DNA from: Diphasiastrum complanatum
Lineage: Eukaryota > Streptophyta > Lycopodiopsida > Lycopodiales > Lycopodiaceae
Reading direction: 5' to 3'
DNA length: 64,000 nucleotides
NCBI GenBank assembly: GCA_029204225.1
Contig: CM055107.1
Span: 8,861,472-8,925,471, forward strand
The notes below the pieces were generated by a model. It searched no databases. It worked only from the letters and a program-made list of their open reading frames with translations, and was not told the origin of the DNA. Shown piece after piece: positions 45,213-58,864 of this stretch. The position numbers were made by a program, and so were the translations under genes. Each line of letters opens with the position of its first letter. The first letter of the stretch is position 1.

Positions 45213-45403
45213 ATCAACTTTTTTGTGTCTAGTTTTTGATAGATTGTTAAGCAAGCATCCAATCACTCTTGTGGATCTTTTGTAGATCCATTTATGGTCC
45301 TAAAGTACAGTACTTTCACATAAGATAGTGCATTCCAACTATTGACGGCAGAGTGTCTGGTGGATAATATTTCCAATGAAATTAAGAAGAGACCATATTG
45401 CGG

Positions 45404-46732
<1,329 letters not shown>

Positions 46733-47600
46733 GTGAATGAAACTCTTGGAACTGACTATGATATAGCTATGTGTAAATGCACTTTCAAGGATCTGGTAGG
46801 AGCTAATGCCGGAGGCGGGTTCGTCTATCTCAATATGACATCCGCATCTGCCAAGGAAGGCTTCGAGCCAGTTGAAGTTCTGCATGAGCTTCATGATGAG
46901 CTTCTATCCATTCAGTTCGAGGGACCATTTCGTTATGAATATGCCTTCTGCTCCCCTTCTATTTGGGGGAGGCTGCATCCAAAACATGTCAAGGCATGGC
47001 TGATGTATCATCATTCTCTGTGGCAAGGAAAGGTGCATTACTTCATGTATGATGTAGGAGGGATCGATTCAGAGATTGAAAGCATTTTTTAGCCTCTGAT
47101 AACACAGGGCTTGATAACTGTTATAAATACAGTAGACACACAAAAGTTTCGGACGTTTTATAATAGCCAACGGCTAGCCAGAAATGATTGTCTTCAACGT
47201 GCTAGATTTGTTGCAAAGTGGGCATTCTTTTGGGATTTGAATGAGTATCTTCATATTCAACCGCCAATGAACATTTGTAGTATACTTGCAGAAAACGAGG
47301 ACGTTGTTTGGATTTCCTTCGGCTAGTTAGTGTGGAGCAAGATCTATTGTACGCAAGAAGAGAGGCCTGACAACTAGGCTGTAGAGAGGATGGCGTTTCA
47401 TCTGGAGTATACCACATGCAGTGAAAAGGGGAGATTTTCAACTTGTCATGGATCAGAGGGCCTGAGGAAGTGGGCAGCGAATCCACGAGCAGTATTTGTG
47501 GAACGGTTTATAGAACTTTGCAACCTGAATGGAATGGCGTTGTTTTCAACGCTTCTATCCCTACAGTGGTCTTGTTGTCTGCAATGACGTTTCAAACTGT
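46733..47600 (+). pseudogene. Glycosyltransferase family 92 (DUF23) pseudogene
   Basis: GT92 enzymes are Golgi type II membrane proteins; the plant members include galactan synthases. The reading contains FRYEYAFCSPSIWGRLHPKH, VKAWLMYHHSLWQGKVHYFM, YDVGGIDSEIESIF, a TAG, then VINTVDTQKFRTFYNSQRLA, RNDCLQRARFVAKWAFFWDL and NEYLHIQPP. That is the YEYxYC, YH, D-x-GG, ND-C and FF-D-x-(D/N)E order of the family, with the usual DxDE-like motif reading DLNE here. Stops at about 47090 and 47325 and further frame changes to about 47590 inactivate it. There are no introns within the readable part. Confidence 0.8.
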
Positions 47601-47739
47601 GTGCTTATAAAAAATTTGAATAGAGTTGATGAGTCACTGGCTTTGGACGGATGGTGGTGGAAGGATATAAGCATGGCCAAAAACAGTAAGAAAGCTCATA
47701 TTTCTTCCCAATCCTTGAATATCTTCAATTGAAGTTTGT

Positions 47740-48388
47740 CATCAGAATCTCTCAGTATCTACAAAATGATGCAAGATCTTAGCAACACCTACTTACTGAG
47801 AAGATAAGTCATCAACTGAGTGTTTTGGTTTGTCTAGTATCATCTGGATCCGGATGACGGTTGTGCTAGCAAGTTCAAGCAAATGAAAACGGCCTAGGAG
47901 GTCCGTCGCATCTTATCATCTTCCTCTTTGATAAGATAGCATAGTAGAGAGAAAGAGCAACACGTTAAGTACATTCCTTATTGATTGATTATAGAAAGAA
48001 GGGCGAACTGCCCATTACATAGTGCATGACAGAGTGGATCTATCGCTCAAGGAGATCTATCGCCAGCAAACATCCATCCCTGCCCTGGAGCAAGACAAAA
48101 ATGAGAACTGAGGACTTCAAACTCTGAGCAAAAGACGCGAGCCTCCTCTGTGTTTGATGATACCTGCAATATCCACGTCGCTTCCTACGGATGAGTACAA
48201 CACTACCTAACAGAAACACGTCGTTGTAACAGCCATGTTCTTGAACGATCTATTGTAGCAATGTTCTGTCTCCTGCTACGCTAATCTCTGAAACGTATGA
48301 ACATGGATGAGTTTAACTATGATTCTAGCTCAATCAACTATGAAGGTCCTATGGGAAAATTCGTACTATAGGGCAAACATCTTGAAGC
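47740..48388. other. Unassigned sequence, possibly LTR-like
   Basis: No gene. A reversed AATAAGG-type signal near 47975 and the nearby primer-like site at 48680 hint at a decayed minus-strand retroelement, but I found no LTR pair. Confidence 0.3.
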
Positions 48389-48534
48389 TCAGAAAAAGCG
48401 GAAGATTGTTACCACAATAGATAATTGTCTGTGACGATAGATGTAGTTGGACCTCCTCACAACACAATCTCTCTTCAACTGTTCTCTGTAGTGATACCTA
48501 CCTCCTCGCAAGATGATCTCTTCAGCTCCTCTCT

Positions 48535-48690
48535 GCTGGGAACATAGTTCATAATTCACAATATACTCCGATGCACAAGCGTCCGCAAGCGTCTGTCTCA
48601 GCAGCTGGGAACATAGTACATAATTCACAGTACACTCCGATGCAGATGCAGGCGTTCGCAAGCGTCTGTCTCAGATTGTGCTCTGATCCC
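48535..48690 (-). repeat. Tandem duplication (~70 bp) next to a primer-binding-like site
   Basis: GCTGGGAACATAGTTCATAA (48535) recurs as GCTGGGAACATAGTACATAA at 48603. Both copies continue to GCAAGCGTCTGTCTCA. Just right of it the minus strand reads GGGATCAGAGC (about 48690-48680), similar to the tRNA-Met primer site without its first bases, so this may be a retroelement leader. Confidence 0.6.
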
Positions 48691-49002
48691 TATCACCTTA
48701 TAATCTGCATCATGATCACGACATGCATCATGTTCACGACATACTGATTCACGTGGCCTTCACGTGCACGTTCAATATGATTAATAAAAAATGTTTTGTC
48801 AAACTAGGAAATCGCTTTTGTCCTAAGATGAACGTGGTGCGAACACGTCATCAGGTGGTGAAACTGTCACAGTATCCCTGCCCAACAAGGGCAGGGCCAA
48901 AAAGTAAAGCTATGAAGACTGGCGCATTGGCGCGTAGTTATTCAAGTTGGATCACTTCGTTATATTGACAATCATGTACTTCTGACGAGCGTCTGTAATG
49001 AA

Positions 49003-49822
49003 ATGGTGGAAGGATTGAAGATTAGAAAAAATTCTTGCTTTTTCACGGTGCGCAATCAGATGGTGGAGCTGATGAAAGAAATTTATGCGGAATGTTTTAG
49101 ATTGCCATCGCGTGAAACGATGAAGAAGAAAAAGAAAAGTAAAATCGACCTCGAGCAGTGGTTCGATTTATCGCATGGAAAGGATGCTATCATTCAAGAT
49201 ACTAAAGGATATGAATTATCTTATTTGGAGAATGTGGGGTGTATAGCGTTTCTAAAGTGGGTGTGCGATATTATATTCGAAATGGATAAAAATGCCACCA
49301 TTTCTCCATCAAACTTCCAATATTTTGTTCAGATTTCTGAAGGAACGGAGATAGATCTTGGAGAGATCTCATGCTAATTATTTTTAAAGGGCAGGAATAA
49401 AACACAACTAATGAGATTATCGGGCGTACATTTCTTCTATTTACTCTTTATTCTGGACCGTTGTCAGAAGAGGAAACGAGAGATTGAGAAGACCGATATC
49501 AAATCAATTGATAGTATCTATGACACGAAGATAACCATGAGCAATAATAAAGACGAGAACAAAGAAGACGTTGAGCTCACTGAGACAGAATCAGATGTTC
49601 AGAGGATGGACACTAATGTGCCTGATTTGTTGAATGACACCAGTTCATCATTTGAATCAGATGAGGAATAACCCACAACAAGAGGCTGACCATGAAGAAT
49701 TGATTATAGAGGATACCCAGAGATTTGCACAGGTGCCCTCATTGAAAATTTTGGAAAATTGTATGTATATCGACCAGAAAGAGACTGAAGAAAGACTAGT
49801 GGAGGAGACCACTAAACCCTAG
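49003..49822 (+). other. Unrecognised frames, possible decayed or multi-exon gene
   Basis: Frame 49003-49377 (124 codons; KNSCFFTVRNQMVELMKEIY, then KSKIDLEQWFDLSHGKDAII) has protein-like composition and a lysine run. Frames 49411-49671 and 49634-49822 are very acidic (ETESDVQRMD, SSFESDEE). The last two overlap by 38 bp. I recognise no family. It could be a gag-like protein of an unknown element or an exon series. Confidence 0.3.
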
Positions 49823-50479
49823 GGACAAATCGAAGGAGACGAAGGCTGAGGAAGAAAATCGAGCTTCTTGGGTTAATGATTTCGATGACCTTTCTTCCCA
49901 TGCTTTGTTTCCAGCCTTAAACAGATTGATCATGTCAACAATGGAGGTGGCAAAATTTGTAAGATGCCAAGTAAGCATGAAGAAGAAATCCAACAATTGT
50001 GGAGGGATACAAAATTCTAGAAGGCTACTATCATTGCTCTTAGTATTACATCAAATAAAATTCATGCGCTTTATGAATTACTCTCAAGTAGGGATACAGA
50101 AATTGTAAGTATGATGCATTTGAATTTATTGACACTCATATAAATAATATCCAATTATGCATTTATAGACAATACGATGTGTTTATAAACTGATATCAAA
50201 AAATGAATATTGAATATATTTACATGTTTTAAAAAAATCATAATATGTTATTATGTTGATATTAAGAATGAAATGTTGTATACATTTGTCTGTTTGCAAA
50301 GATAAATGAATAATCGAACGTGGCAAAGTGCATTATTGTCTTTCATATGGCCCTCGAGCAAGGATTTCCCCCCACATTACTTCTTCTCACTTTTTTTATG
50401 AAGAGTTTTAGTATTTGCACCAAGTGTGCATTTATAATATTATGAGTGGATCACGTGTCAAAAAGTACATTAACAACAC

Positions 50480-51392
50480 ATCCTCCAATTTTACTCTTAA
50501 TGCAAATTAAGTCATTAGGTCCATAAAGCATTGAACTAAGAAAACAAATATCTATCTACTTTGAGATAAGATACTTGAGGTTGAGGCTTTGTTTTTGACA
50601 CAATCACGTGCAAGGTGACCCTCTCCATAGCAATTGAGGCAAAGATTCTTCTTCCGCTTCTGCTAGGTCCTTCTTGCCACCTTGATGATTATTAGGGTGG
50701 TGTTTGGGTTTCTTAGAATTAGGATTGGAAGATGCCTCATTGGTAACTTCCTTATCCTTTCTTTTAAATTGAAAACCCTTCTTTTGCTCATATTGACTCT
50801 TATGTGGCTTAGGAGTATCACCTTGCAGCCCTAATAGCATCTTCTAAGGTGTTGGGATGGTTCCTTCGAACATCCACTTGATAGTCCTTAGGTAAACCAT
50901 CAATTATGAGCATCTATATCTTTGGAGGTATTTCACTATAAAGAGGATCAAGATACTCATGGAAATCTTGAATAAACTGATCAAGGCCTTTTGTCATAGT
51001 CAATCCTGAAAGCTTTTGAAAATGTTCATAATCATCTAACAAGGGAAGAAAGTATTCCTTGAATACTAGGCAGAATGTCTCCCATGTTAATGGTTGTTTT
51101 CCTTTGGCTACTAAGTCCTCCCACCATACTAAAGCTTTTCCATCCAAAAACATAGTAGCGGGGGAGAGTTTTTCACTTTCGAAAAAAAGATTCACGGCAA
51201 AATACTTATTCCAAACTCTTTACACTCTAGCCTTCCACTAATGAATAGAAGCAAGCAACAACACAAGAACTATCCCTTCCTATGGGTGCCATCTCCCTTT
51301 CTTATAGATTGGAAAAGACTCTCTGTAAAGCACTAAAGAGTGTCCTCACAAGCCAATGAGAAGAGAGGAGGCAAAGGAAAGGCTAAGAGCCC
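50480..51392 (-). pseudogene. Ty3/gypsy gag remnant, copy 1
   Basis: Minus frame 51195-50914 contains FLDGKALVWWEDLVAKGKQP and FCLVFKEYFLPLLDDYEHFQ, the gypsy capsid core. The nucleocapsid part (KKGFQFKRKDKEVTNEASSN) ends, after a frameshift, in an intact zinc knuckle CLNCYGEGHLARDC (about 50645). The frame between the two is broken near 50850-50900. No LTR, protease or RT is attached. Confidence 0.75.
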
Positions 51393-53370
51393 AACCTGGT
51401 TTGGACTCCCAAAATTTTGGGATGGATTGACTTAGCCAAGAAAATTTTGGGAGTCTTAACTTTGTAAAATGTCATGTGTCTGACAAATTCCACTGCATAA
51501 TGAGTTATATACGGCTTATTTTCACATGACAATTATGAAATTAAATAGCCATTTGCATTCAAAATATTCGAATTAGAAAATGGAATATGCATGTATAATT
51601 TTGCAGAGTGAAGTTTTGTCATGTATTATGGCACTTGAGTACTTTGCCCTTAGACAAATAACACATTATTTTTTTTTAAGTGACCTAGAAATAGTCAAAT
51701 TTTGCCATATATAATACAATAATTGTCCATATATGAAAAGTTGAAGTGCCAAAACAACCTTCAAAAAATCATCTTTTAAACACTCAATTGATAAGTTGTA
51801 AGATGCATAAGGATTGCCTTACTATGGGAAGAATAGTGATGCAAAAGAAAAATTGAAAATTTTCAATTTTAAAGCATAAAAATGATAATTGTCAAAAAGT
51901 ACTGAAAATTGGAAGTTATTCAATTATATATAGATAACAAATTGATGATGTATAAAATGTAGGGGAAATTGAAGTGCTTTAGAAAGAACACAAATGTACA
52001 AAAAAAAAAAAAACCATTTATAATGCATAACTAGAAACATAGGAAACTGTTCTGAAATGACTATCTTTAAAATGAATTAGGGCCCCATGTTGTAGCAATC
52101 AAAGAGATAAAAAAATTTAGGAAAAAACATAAAAGTGACAACACCTTCATAAACTAGCATAAGGAATCCTACCTTACGCTACTTGGAATCAAAAACAAAT
52201 ATATTAATCATTACACACTTAGCAACAAGGAATTCAAGGATGTAGATTGATTGTAGATTTGACCATTGTAGATGAAAGTAGAACCAAAACAAAAACATGA
52301 AAATTTCTAACCAAAAACAAAATTGATAAAAACTACAAATTTAATCAAGCACTCTACAAAAAAGAGGAGATACATACCATAGAATGTGATTTCCAACACC
52401 TCTATTCCAAAAAAGTGCTCATATACCAAGTTATGAACAACAATATCACTTGAAGAACCACACAATAAAATATGAACAACTATCAAATAATCAAAGAGAG
52501 TTATATGATCCATAACTTGTCAGAGGCAATGGAGTTAGGCGCCCTACCAAATGAACCCAAACTCAAAAATTGACCAAAAATGTTTGAAAAAAAACAAGTA
52601 AAAATGGGCAAATGAGAGATTATATAGACCCAATGTACTTATCTAGAATTGTGAGATCTAAATAATTAATGAAGTTCCAAGTACACTAATTATCAAGGTG
52701 TGTAATAAATGCATGTTTTGATTTATTTAAGGCCTAACATAATAAGAAACCCAAATATATTTGTACTAAATAATGCTTTTGTAAGAATGTGTGAAATCAA
52801 TAAATAAGTTTGACCACTTTCTTTTTGGAAGATTTTTCAGCATACCAACTGAGATAAATTTCACCTTGCACTTAGTCAAACCATAGTTGCAAGATATATG
52901 GAATGTGCACATTGTAAACACTTTTATATGCAACAAATGGAGTATGGAATTTTCTGTACTAAATTTCATATCGTTCTTGTAAGGACACATTGCATGATTA
53001 ACAAAATTTATGCCTATGTATCATACTCTAGTGTACATGCATATGTAATCCATGGAAAGCCATGGATGATTATAAGCTTTCAATAGCTCCCTACTTGCTA
53101 GTGGGAACATTTTACACATTTTTGTCAATTTGGATTTTTAGGGGGATACGTGCACGGCTGCGGAGGGGAGTCATTGTTTTCCAAAAAAACGATAATGGTA
53201 AACTCTTATGAATTCAATGCATATTTTGCTAAATCCTAGATTACGATATTTAACGAAAAAATATAACCAAATACTACATTATTATGTTTGCACATAATAA
53301 CCTCCTTTACCAATTTGCAAAAATGTGGCATTTTTCTCACTTCACTACAAGCTCAACATTGAAGACATCT
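51393..53370. other. AT-rich spacer between the two gag copies
   Basis: No coding region, tRNA or obvious repeat is visible. Frames of 60-74 codons are not protein-like. Confidence 0.4.
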
Positions 53371-53377
53371 ATGTGCA

Positions 53378-54336
53378 TAATTAATAACATGTCCTCCAAT
53401 TTTACCCTTCATGCAAATTAAGTCATTAGGTCCATAATGCATTTAACTAAAAAAACAAATATCTATCTCTTCATCTTTGAGATAAGATACATGAGGTTGA
53501 GGCTTTGCTTTTTACACAGTCACGTGCAAGGTGACCCTCTCCATTGCAATTGAAGTAAAGATTCTTCTTCCGAGCTTTCGCTAGGTCCTTCTTGCCACCT
53601 TGATGATTATTACGGTGGTGTTTGGGTTTTTTAGAATTAGGATTAGAAGATGCCTCATTGGTAACTTCCTTATCCTTCCTTTTAAATTGAAAACCCTTCT
53701 TTTGCTCATTAGGGCGATGACTCCTATGTGGCTTAGGAGTATCACCTTGCAGCCCTAATAGCATCTTCTAAGGTGTTGAGAAAGTTCCTTCGAACATCCA
53801 CTTGATAGTCCTTAGGTAAACCATCAACAAACATGAGCATCTGTATCTTTGGAGATATTTCACTATAATGTATCTTTGAAGGTATTTCACTATAAAGAGG
53901 ATCAAGATACTCATGGAAATCTTGAATAAATTGATCAAGGCCTTTTGTCATAGTCAATCTTAAAAGTTTTTGAAAATGTTCATAATCATCTAACAAGGGA
54001 ACAAAGTATTTCTTGGCAAAACACCTCTCATGTTAATGGTTGTTTTCGTTTGGCTACTAAGTCCTGCCACCATACTAAAGCTTTTCCATCCAAAAACGTA
54101 GTATCGGTGAAGAGTTTTTCACTTTCGGAAAAAAGATTCAAGGCAAAATACATATTCCGAACTCTCTACACTCTAGCCTTCCACTACTAAATAGAAGTAA
54201 GCAACAACACAAGAATTCTCCCTCTCTATGGGTGCCCTCTCCCTTTCTTATAGATTGGAAAAGACTCTCTCCAAAGCACTAAAGATTGTCCTCACAAGCC
54301 AATTAAAAGAAGGGAGGCAAAAGAAAGGCCAAGAGC
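53378..54336 (-). pseudogene. Ty3/gypsy gag remnant, copy 2
   Basis: A direct copy of the segment at 50480-51392, same strand, offset about 2.9 kb. It shares DDYEHFQKL, LDQFIQDFHEYLDPLYSEIP and KKGFQFKRKDKEVTNEASSN. Differences include a small tandem duplication of the SEIP-K-I segment (53850-53900) and loss of the first Cys of the zinc knuckle (YFNCNGEGHLARDC). The WW-containing capsid part is frameshifted near 54000-54060. Confidence 0.75.
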
Positions 54337-56393
54337 CTCACAAGTTAGTGAAATGTCAAGAGACAAAAATAAACAAGTTATTGAAGACTACAAGCTTGAC
54401 TGGCCTCTTCTTTGACTTTCAAAAAAGATGATGTCCAAAAATCAGTAATGAATTTACTGGAGATCTATCGTCACTTTTGCCATGTTCATATCTATAAATG
54501 TTTCTAGCCTTAAATTTGTTCCAGGTTCAAGAAGATCAAGCTTCTTGATCCCAACAACGTCCATAATAATGAAAATGGATGAGAGAAACATTAACTTCAT
54601 GGCATGAAAGGAACTGGATATCACCCACTACATAACATAATTGTAAAGCTCTCTTGATATAGTAAAAATTAGCTAAATCCTAGGTTAAATTGTAGGAGAA
54701 AAGAGTCGAACCAAACACTTCATAATCAGTGCTTTACTTCATCGTTCTTCATTGTGAATTCACATAACTGTTCAGTTCTCCTCGGAGGCAGAACAAGTTC
54801 ATGACATACGTAGATTGGCCTAGATTCACATTAAGTGTGCAGTTCTCCTCAGAGGCAATTTCAGAACAAGCTCGTGGTACATGTGAATTGTGCTTCTTTA
54901 CCTCAGCCATTGTATATTTTATGTAACTCAGCTATCTAGAGCCTCAACCTAACCACCTGAATACAAAACCAGATGAATTAGGCACAAGAGCCACTGAAAG
55001 ATTGCAATTAGCGTGTAATAAAAAAAACAGTCACTACATGAAGCAGGCTTCAACCCACAGACCAATCTTATTTCAGAGTCATATGACAGATATATGATGA
55101 TAGTATTCTGAATAAGCATGATCCATTTTCCTCTGTAGACAAACTTTTGCAGCAAGATATGTAACATCACACAAGTTTCGCGATCCTCATTATCTGCTGA
55201 CCTTAGTAATCCTTGAGATTATGGGGGTGAAAAGGTAACCAGAACAAAGACTTATTGATAAGATTCGTATTGCGAAACCTACAATACCACTCTAGAACTT
55301 GACAATCTGGGAAGACTAAATATATGACTGCTTCGTATTCTCCTTATGTTTTGCTTATCAAAGGACAAAAGCTAATGTGAATCACTACTGCAAATAGTTG
55401 AAAGCCAAAAAAGTACACTTTGTTGATTATAATTCATAACTAACTTCAGGTTTACCTTGTTTGAACGTTTTATGTGTAGAAATGCTTCTTGTAAAAATTG
55501 CAAAGTTACACTTAGGGACTAAATTTCCAGAAAACCGACACCTTTAAACTCCATTCCAAGTTCTTGAGAATGCATACCACAAGCTAAAAGAACATAGAAA
55601 TAATCTTTTTATTTTAAATGTGTGTTAATGACAAGTAAAAAGGTGCTGATAGCTTGAGAGTCGAGACAAATCCAGCTGTCTAGTCAGCTTCCTTTTTCTA
55701 AAACCTTGCACAGCCATTTGGAGGATCGGGAGATGCAACACATAAATGTGTTGTCTCTACACAACTGCTCACATAGGTCCATTGCCGCATATAATGGGAC
55801 TTGGATGTTCCAGAAACACAATTAGCACATGTAAAACCTTCCTTATGCTGACATTAGGTCCAATTATTGAAATAATAAATATGGCATTACATAAACTACC
55901 TTCTCGGAAACCCCAGACATAGAAAGGTATCTTTCTAGCATTAGGCATGTGCAAGACCCCCTGTTGAGTGCATTGAGCACATAGAATCTATTCAAGTATT
56001 GGTCCTTTTGGACACATTCCCATAATGTCATTGTGGCTGAGGAATTGACCACTATTTCTAATGACATAGATCGAATTGCCCAAGATATGGAGATTATTAT
56101 TCCTCATAAAATTTAATCTAGACAACAGGAGTGTCAAATACCAGATTAGCTGGGAGCACCATGCTTCGTGGACCACTACTATCAGGTCATAACGGCACGT
56201 ACACACCAAACTCTTCAAAAGGACTTGATGGTAAGCTACTAAACAACCATGTTGAATCCATATCTTGAAGGTCTACAGAACCAGCTGAACAAAATAAAAT
56301 AACAAAGCATGCATCTAAAAACTGGCTCTAATGTACATGATCTGATAAAATGTCAAACAAAAGATGAAATCGTTAACTAGCCCTCCAAACACC
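54337..56393. other. Region downstream of the aldo-keto reductase exons
   Basis: No supported coding region. It lies 3' of the reductase stop on the minus strand and may include its 3' UTR. A short repeat CAGTTCTCCTC(A/G)GAGGCA occurs at about 54775 and 54839. Confidence 0.4.
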
Positions 56394-57049
56394 TTATGAT
56401 TCAAAATCATCATCAATTTCCTTAACTGCCTGTAAAGGGCCACTGTCGTGTAGATATGAGTGACTGCTATCAATTAGCTGTAACTGAGGCTCCATAGTAT
56501 TGATATGACGCCAATCCTTCTCTGACAAAGTCCAATTTAAAATGTCAAAATTCGATTTAATCCTTTCAGGTTTCCGGCTTCGTGGTAGCACACTGGTGCC
56601 CCGTTGCACACCCCAACGCAAAATTATCTGTGCAAAAAGGTTTCATGCGATTTAATGGCGAGAGTTGTGAACTGTAGATAAGGCAAACAATAAACCAGTC
56701 TACAGATAGACTGATCAGAAAGCGATTATGCAGTCAAAGATAATTATGAGAATGATTCAGGACAGTTTTCAGGAAGAAAAACACAGACCTGGGCAGGGGT
56801 CTTGCCAAGGCGTTCTGCAATTGCAGCTACAGCAGAAGTTCTCAACATTGGAGCATGCACAGACCGTGATCTTGAAAAAATCGGCGCACTCGTGGGAGCA
56901 ACTTCTATTTCTTCGGGCGATTCAATGCCTGAGATACTTGCTAAACTGCTCTCAGGAATACCCAGAGGAGTATGAGCTGATACATGAATGCCCTTAGATT
57001 GGCAAAACTTGACTAGCTCATCTTGACGCCAAAATGGGTGCAACTCCAC
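56394..57049 (-). CDS. Plant aldo-keto reductase, last two exons (partial gene)
   Basis: Aldo-keto reductases reduce carbonyl substrates with NADPH on a TIM barrel. Exon 57049-56789 follows an acceptor (AATCAG) and reads [20 protein letters not shown], then [14 protein letters not shown] and [13 protein letters not shown], ending at a GT donor. After a 161 bp intron the acceptor GCACAG precedes exon 56627-56394: [20 protein letters not shown], then [13 protein letters not shown] and [15 protein letters not shown], then TAA. Both exons are in phase 0. The NADPH-binding helix region ([13 protein letters not shown]) is present. The catalytic Asp-Tyr-Lys-His part belongs to upstream exons, which I do not find; a GA run and unrelated sequence follow. 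Either a gene interrupted by insertions or a truncated copy. Confidence 0.8.
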
Positions 57050-57159
57050 CTGATTGATGAATAGGATACTTAGAAAGCATTGAATGCCTCATCAAAATTG
57101 TTCCTAACAAGAACATGCCAATCTTTACTATCTAAATTTGAACAGATTGGACATATCAT

Positions 57160-57161
<2 letters not shown>

Positions 57162-57230
<69 letters not shown>
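57162..57230. repeat. (GA)34 microsatellite in the aldo-keto reductase intron or flank
   Basis: A pure GA run of about 69 bp located 113 bp upstream of the reductase exon acceptor. Confidence 0.97.
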
Positions 57231-57233
<3 letters not shown>

Positions 57234-58295
57234 CTTTGTTGGTGAAGAGAAAATCAGGTTGAGACATAAACTAGTGAATGATAGGATTGAGGGGAGTACC
57301 AAAGAACTACTGAATAGCACTAATTTGTTTATCATGCATAGGATAGTGAAGTTCATAAGACTACAACTTAATGATTCATATCCCATGGACATAATTATCT
57401 TGGTCTGAACAAGAGTTCTGAACATATACATAAATGTTATATTGTTCTTCTTCAACAATACCCCGGGCCTTATTGATTCACACTGACCCCGTAATTGAAG
57501 ACATTCATTTCATTACCTCACTTCACTCATTTGGGAAGGACCCTACAAATAATTAGGCCTAGACGATTGATGTTAAGTCACAAGTCTAGGAGTCGACACA
57601 ACAAAGGTGGCATCCAATCTTCAACTTTATCCCCTCCTCAAAATTGGTTAATGAATTCTCAACGAAGCTCACATGTTGGGGAGCGTGTTCCCGTTCTCAT
57701 GAACATTCGTGTTCAGTGGGAATGACGTAAGCATTCCACGATGGTGGAACATGTTCCCCTAGCCATGCGAGCACCAACATTCTAAGGATCTAATTTCATA
57801 TGTGCCATGTGGACCTACTCTCTATAAAGACACTAATTTTTACCACAGGCACATTCTGATGTCAAGGGGTCCACACATTTCATTGTTCTTATTTCTAGCA
57901 ACTTTGTGCAATATCCCTGCTCACCTCATCCCCACAAAAAATGCAGGCTATCTGACACCCATATCGCCCAAAAAAAAAAAACGTTCCGGCGGGGAACGTG
58001 TTCCGGGATGCGTTTCGGAACGTCTAATGCAACTATGGAGTGTGTGGCTGCGTGTGTGTATGTGTGTGTGTATACATATACACAATAGATAGACAGGCAA
58101 TTCTAGAATCGCAATCTGAATCGAAGTTCGTAATTTGCTCAGGGGTCACGATTGGCAACAAAAAGAACGAAAAGACAAAAAAAAATGTAAATACATACAA
58201 TATAGGTATTAGTAGGAAAAGAAAACATAGAGAATTAAGATTAAATGGTTTTTAGTAGTTTTAGGTCCAATTCCAGGTAGTTAATAAGATCTCGT
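57231..58295. other. Unassigned stretch with GGAACG/CGTTCC palindromic words
   Basis: No gene is supported. Words such as GGAACATGTTCC, GGAACGTGTTCC, GAGCGTGTTCC and TTTCGGAACG cluster at 57680-58025. A short TG run lies near 58054-58072. Confidence 0.4.
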
Positions 58296-58853
58296 TTATA
58301 TGAAATGGACTGTCATTACATCTGTCAATGTTGGGTTCGCTTGAAGTACTTTATCCAAATGTTGACGAATGTGATCTTGAAGACCACGTAGATAGTGTTG
58401 GATAGATAACTCTTCATCAAGACACCTCTGTTTAGATGCTACCAAACGGAATCTCGTATTATACGCCTTTACAGAACCGGTTTGTTCCAGCATATACCAA
58501 GAATCCATATAATAATCTATGAATATTTCTGCACAAAACTCCTTGAAATCGTCCCATGACTTGGGTTCGTACTCTGGATGACGTAATACTCTTTGCCACC
58601 AATCATAGGCTTTTCCTCGGAAATAAGATATTGTCGTTGTAATTTTGCCCTGATCAGAGATAAAATGTAGTCGAAGATTCTCATCGACAATAGATAACCA
58701 GTCATCAATATGCAGTGAACTCATTTCTCCATCAAAGGTTGGTATGTTCTCAAAAGGAACATCGTCAAGATTTCGTCGAATATTGATTTGTTGACGTTGA
58801 GTTGTCTTTGATGAACTGCTCTCACCATTGTAACATGAACTAGGAATGGTCAC
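58296..58853 (-). pseudogene. Ty3/gypsy gag (capsid) remnant, flanking the chromovirus
   Basis: A 185-codon minus frame contains VPFENIPTFDGEMSSLHIDD, WLSIVDENLRLHF, YFRGKAYDWWQRVLRHPEY and DDFKEFCAEIF, the gypsy capsid domain. It ends at a stop without a zinc knuckle. Its N-terminal side is cut at 58864 by the LTR of the chromovirus. It resembles the gag remnant at 26173-26370 in its FDG...IDDWL segment. Confidence 0.75.
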
Positions 58854-58864
58854 GATGCTCCCAA

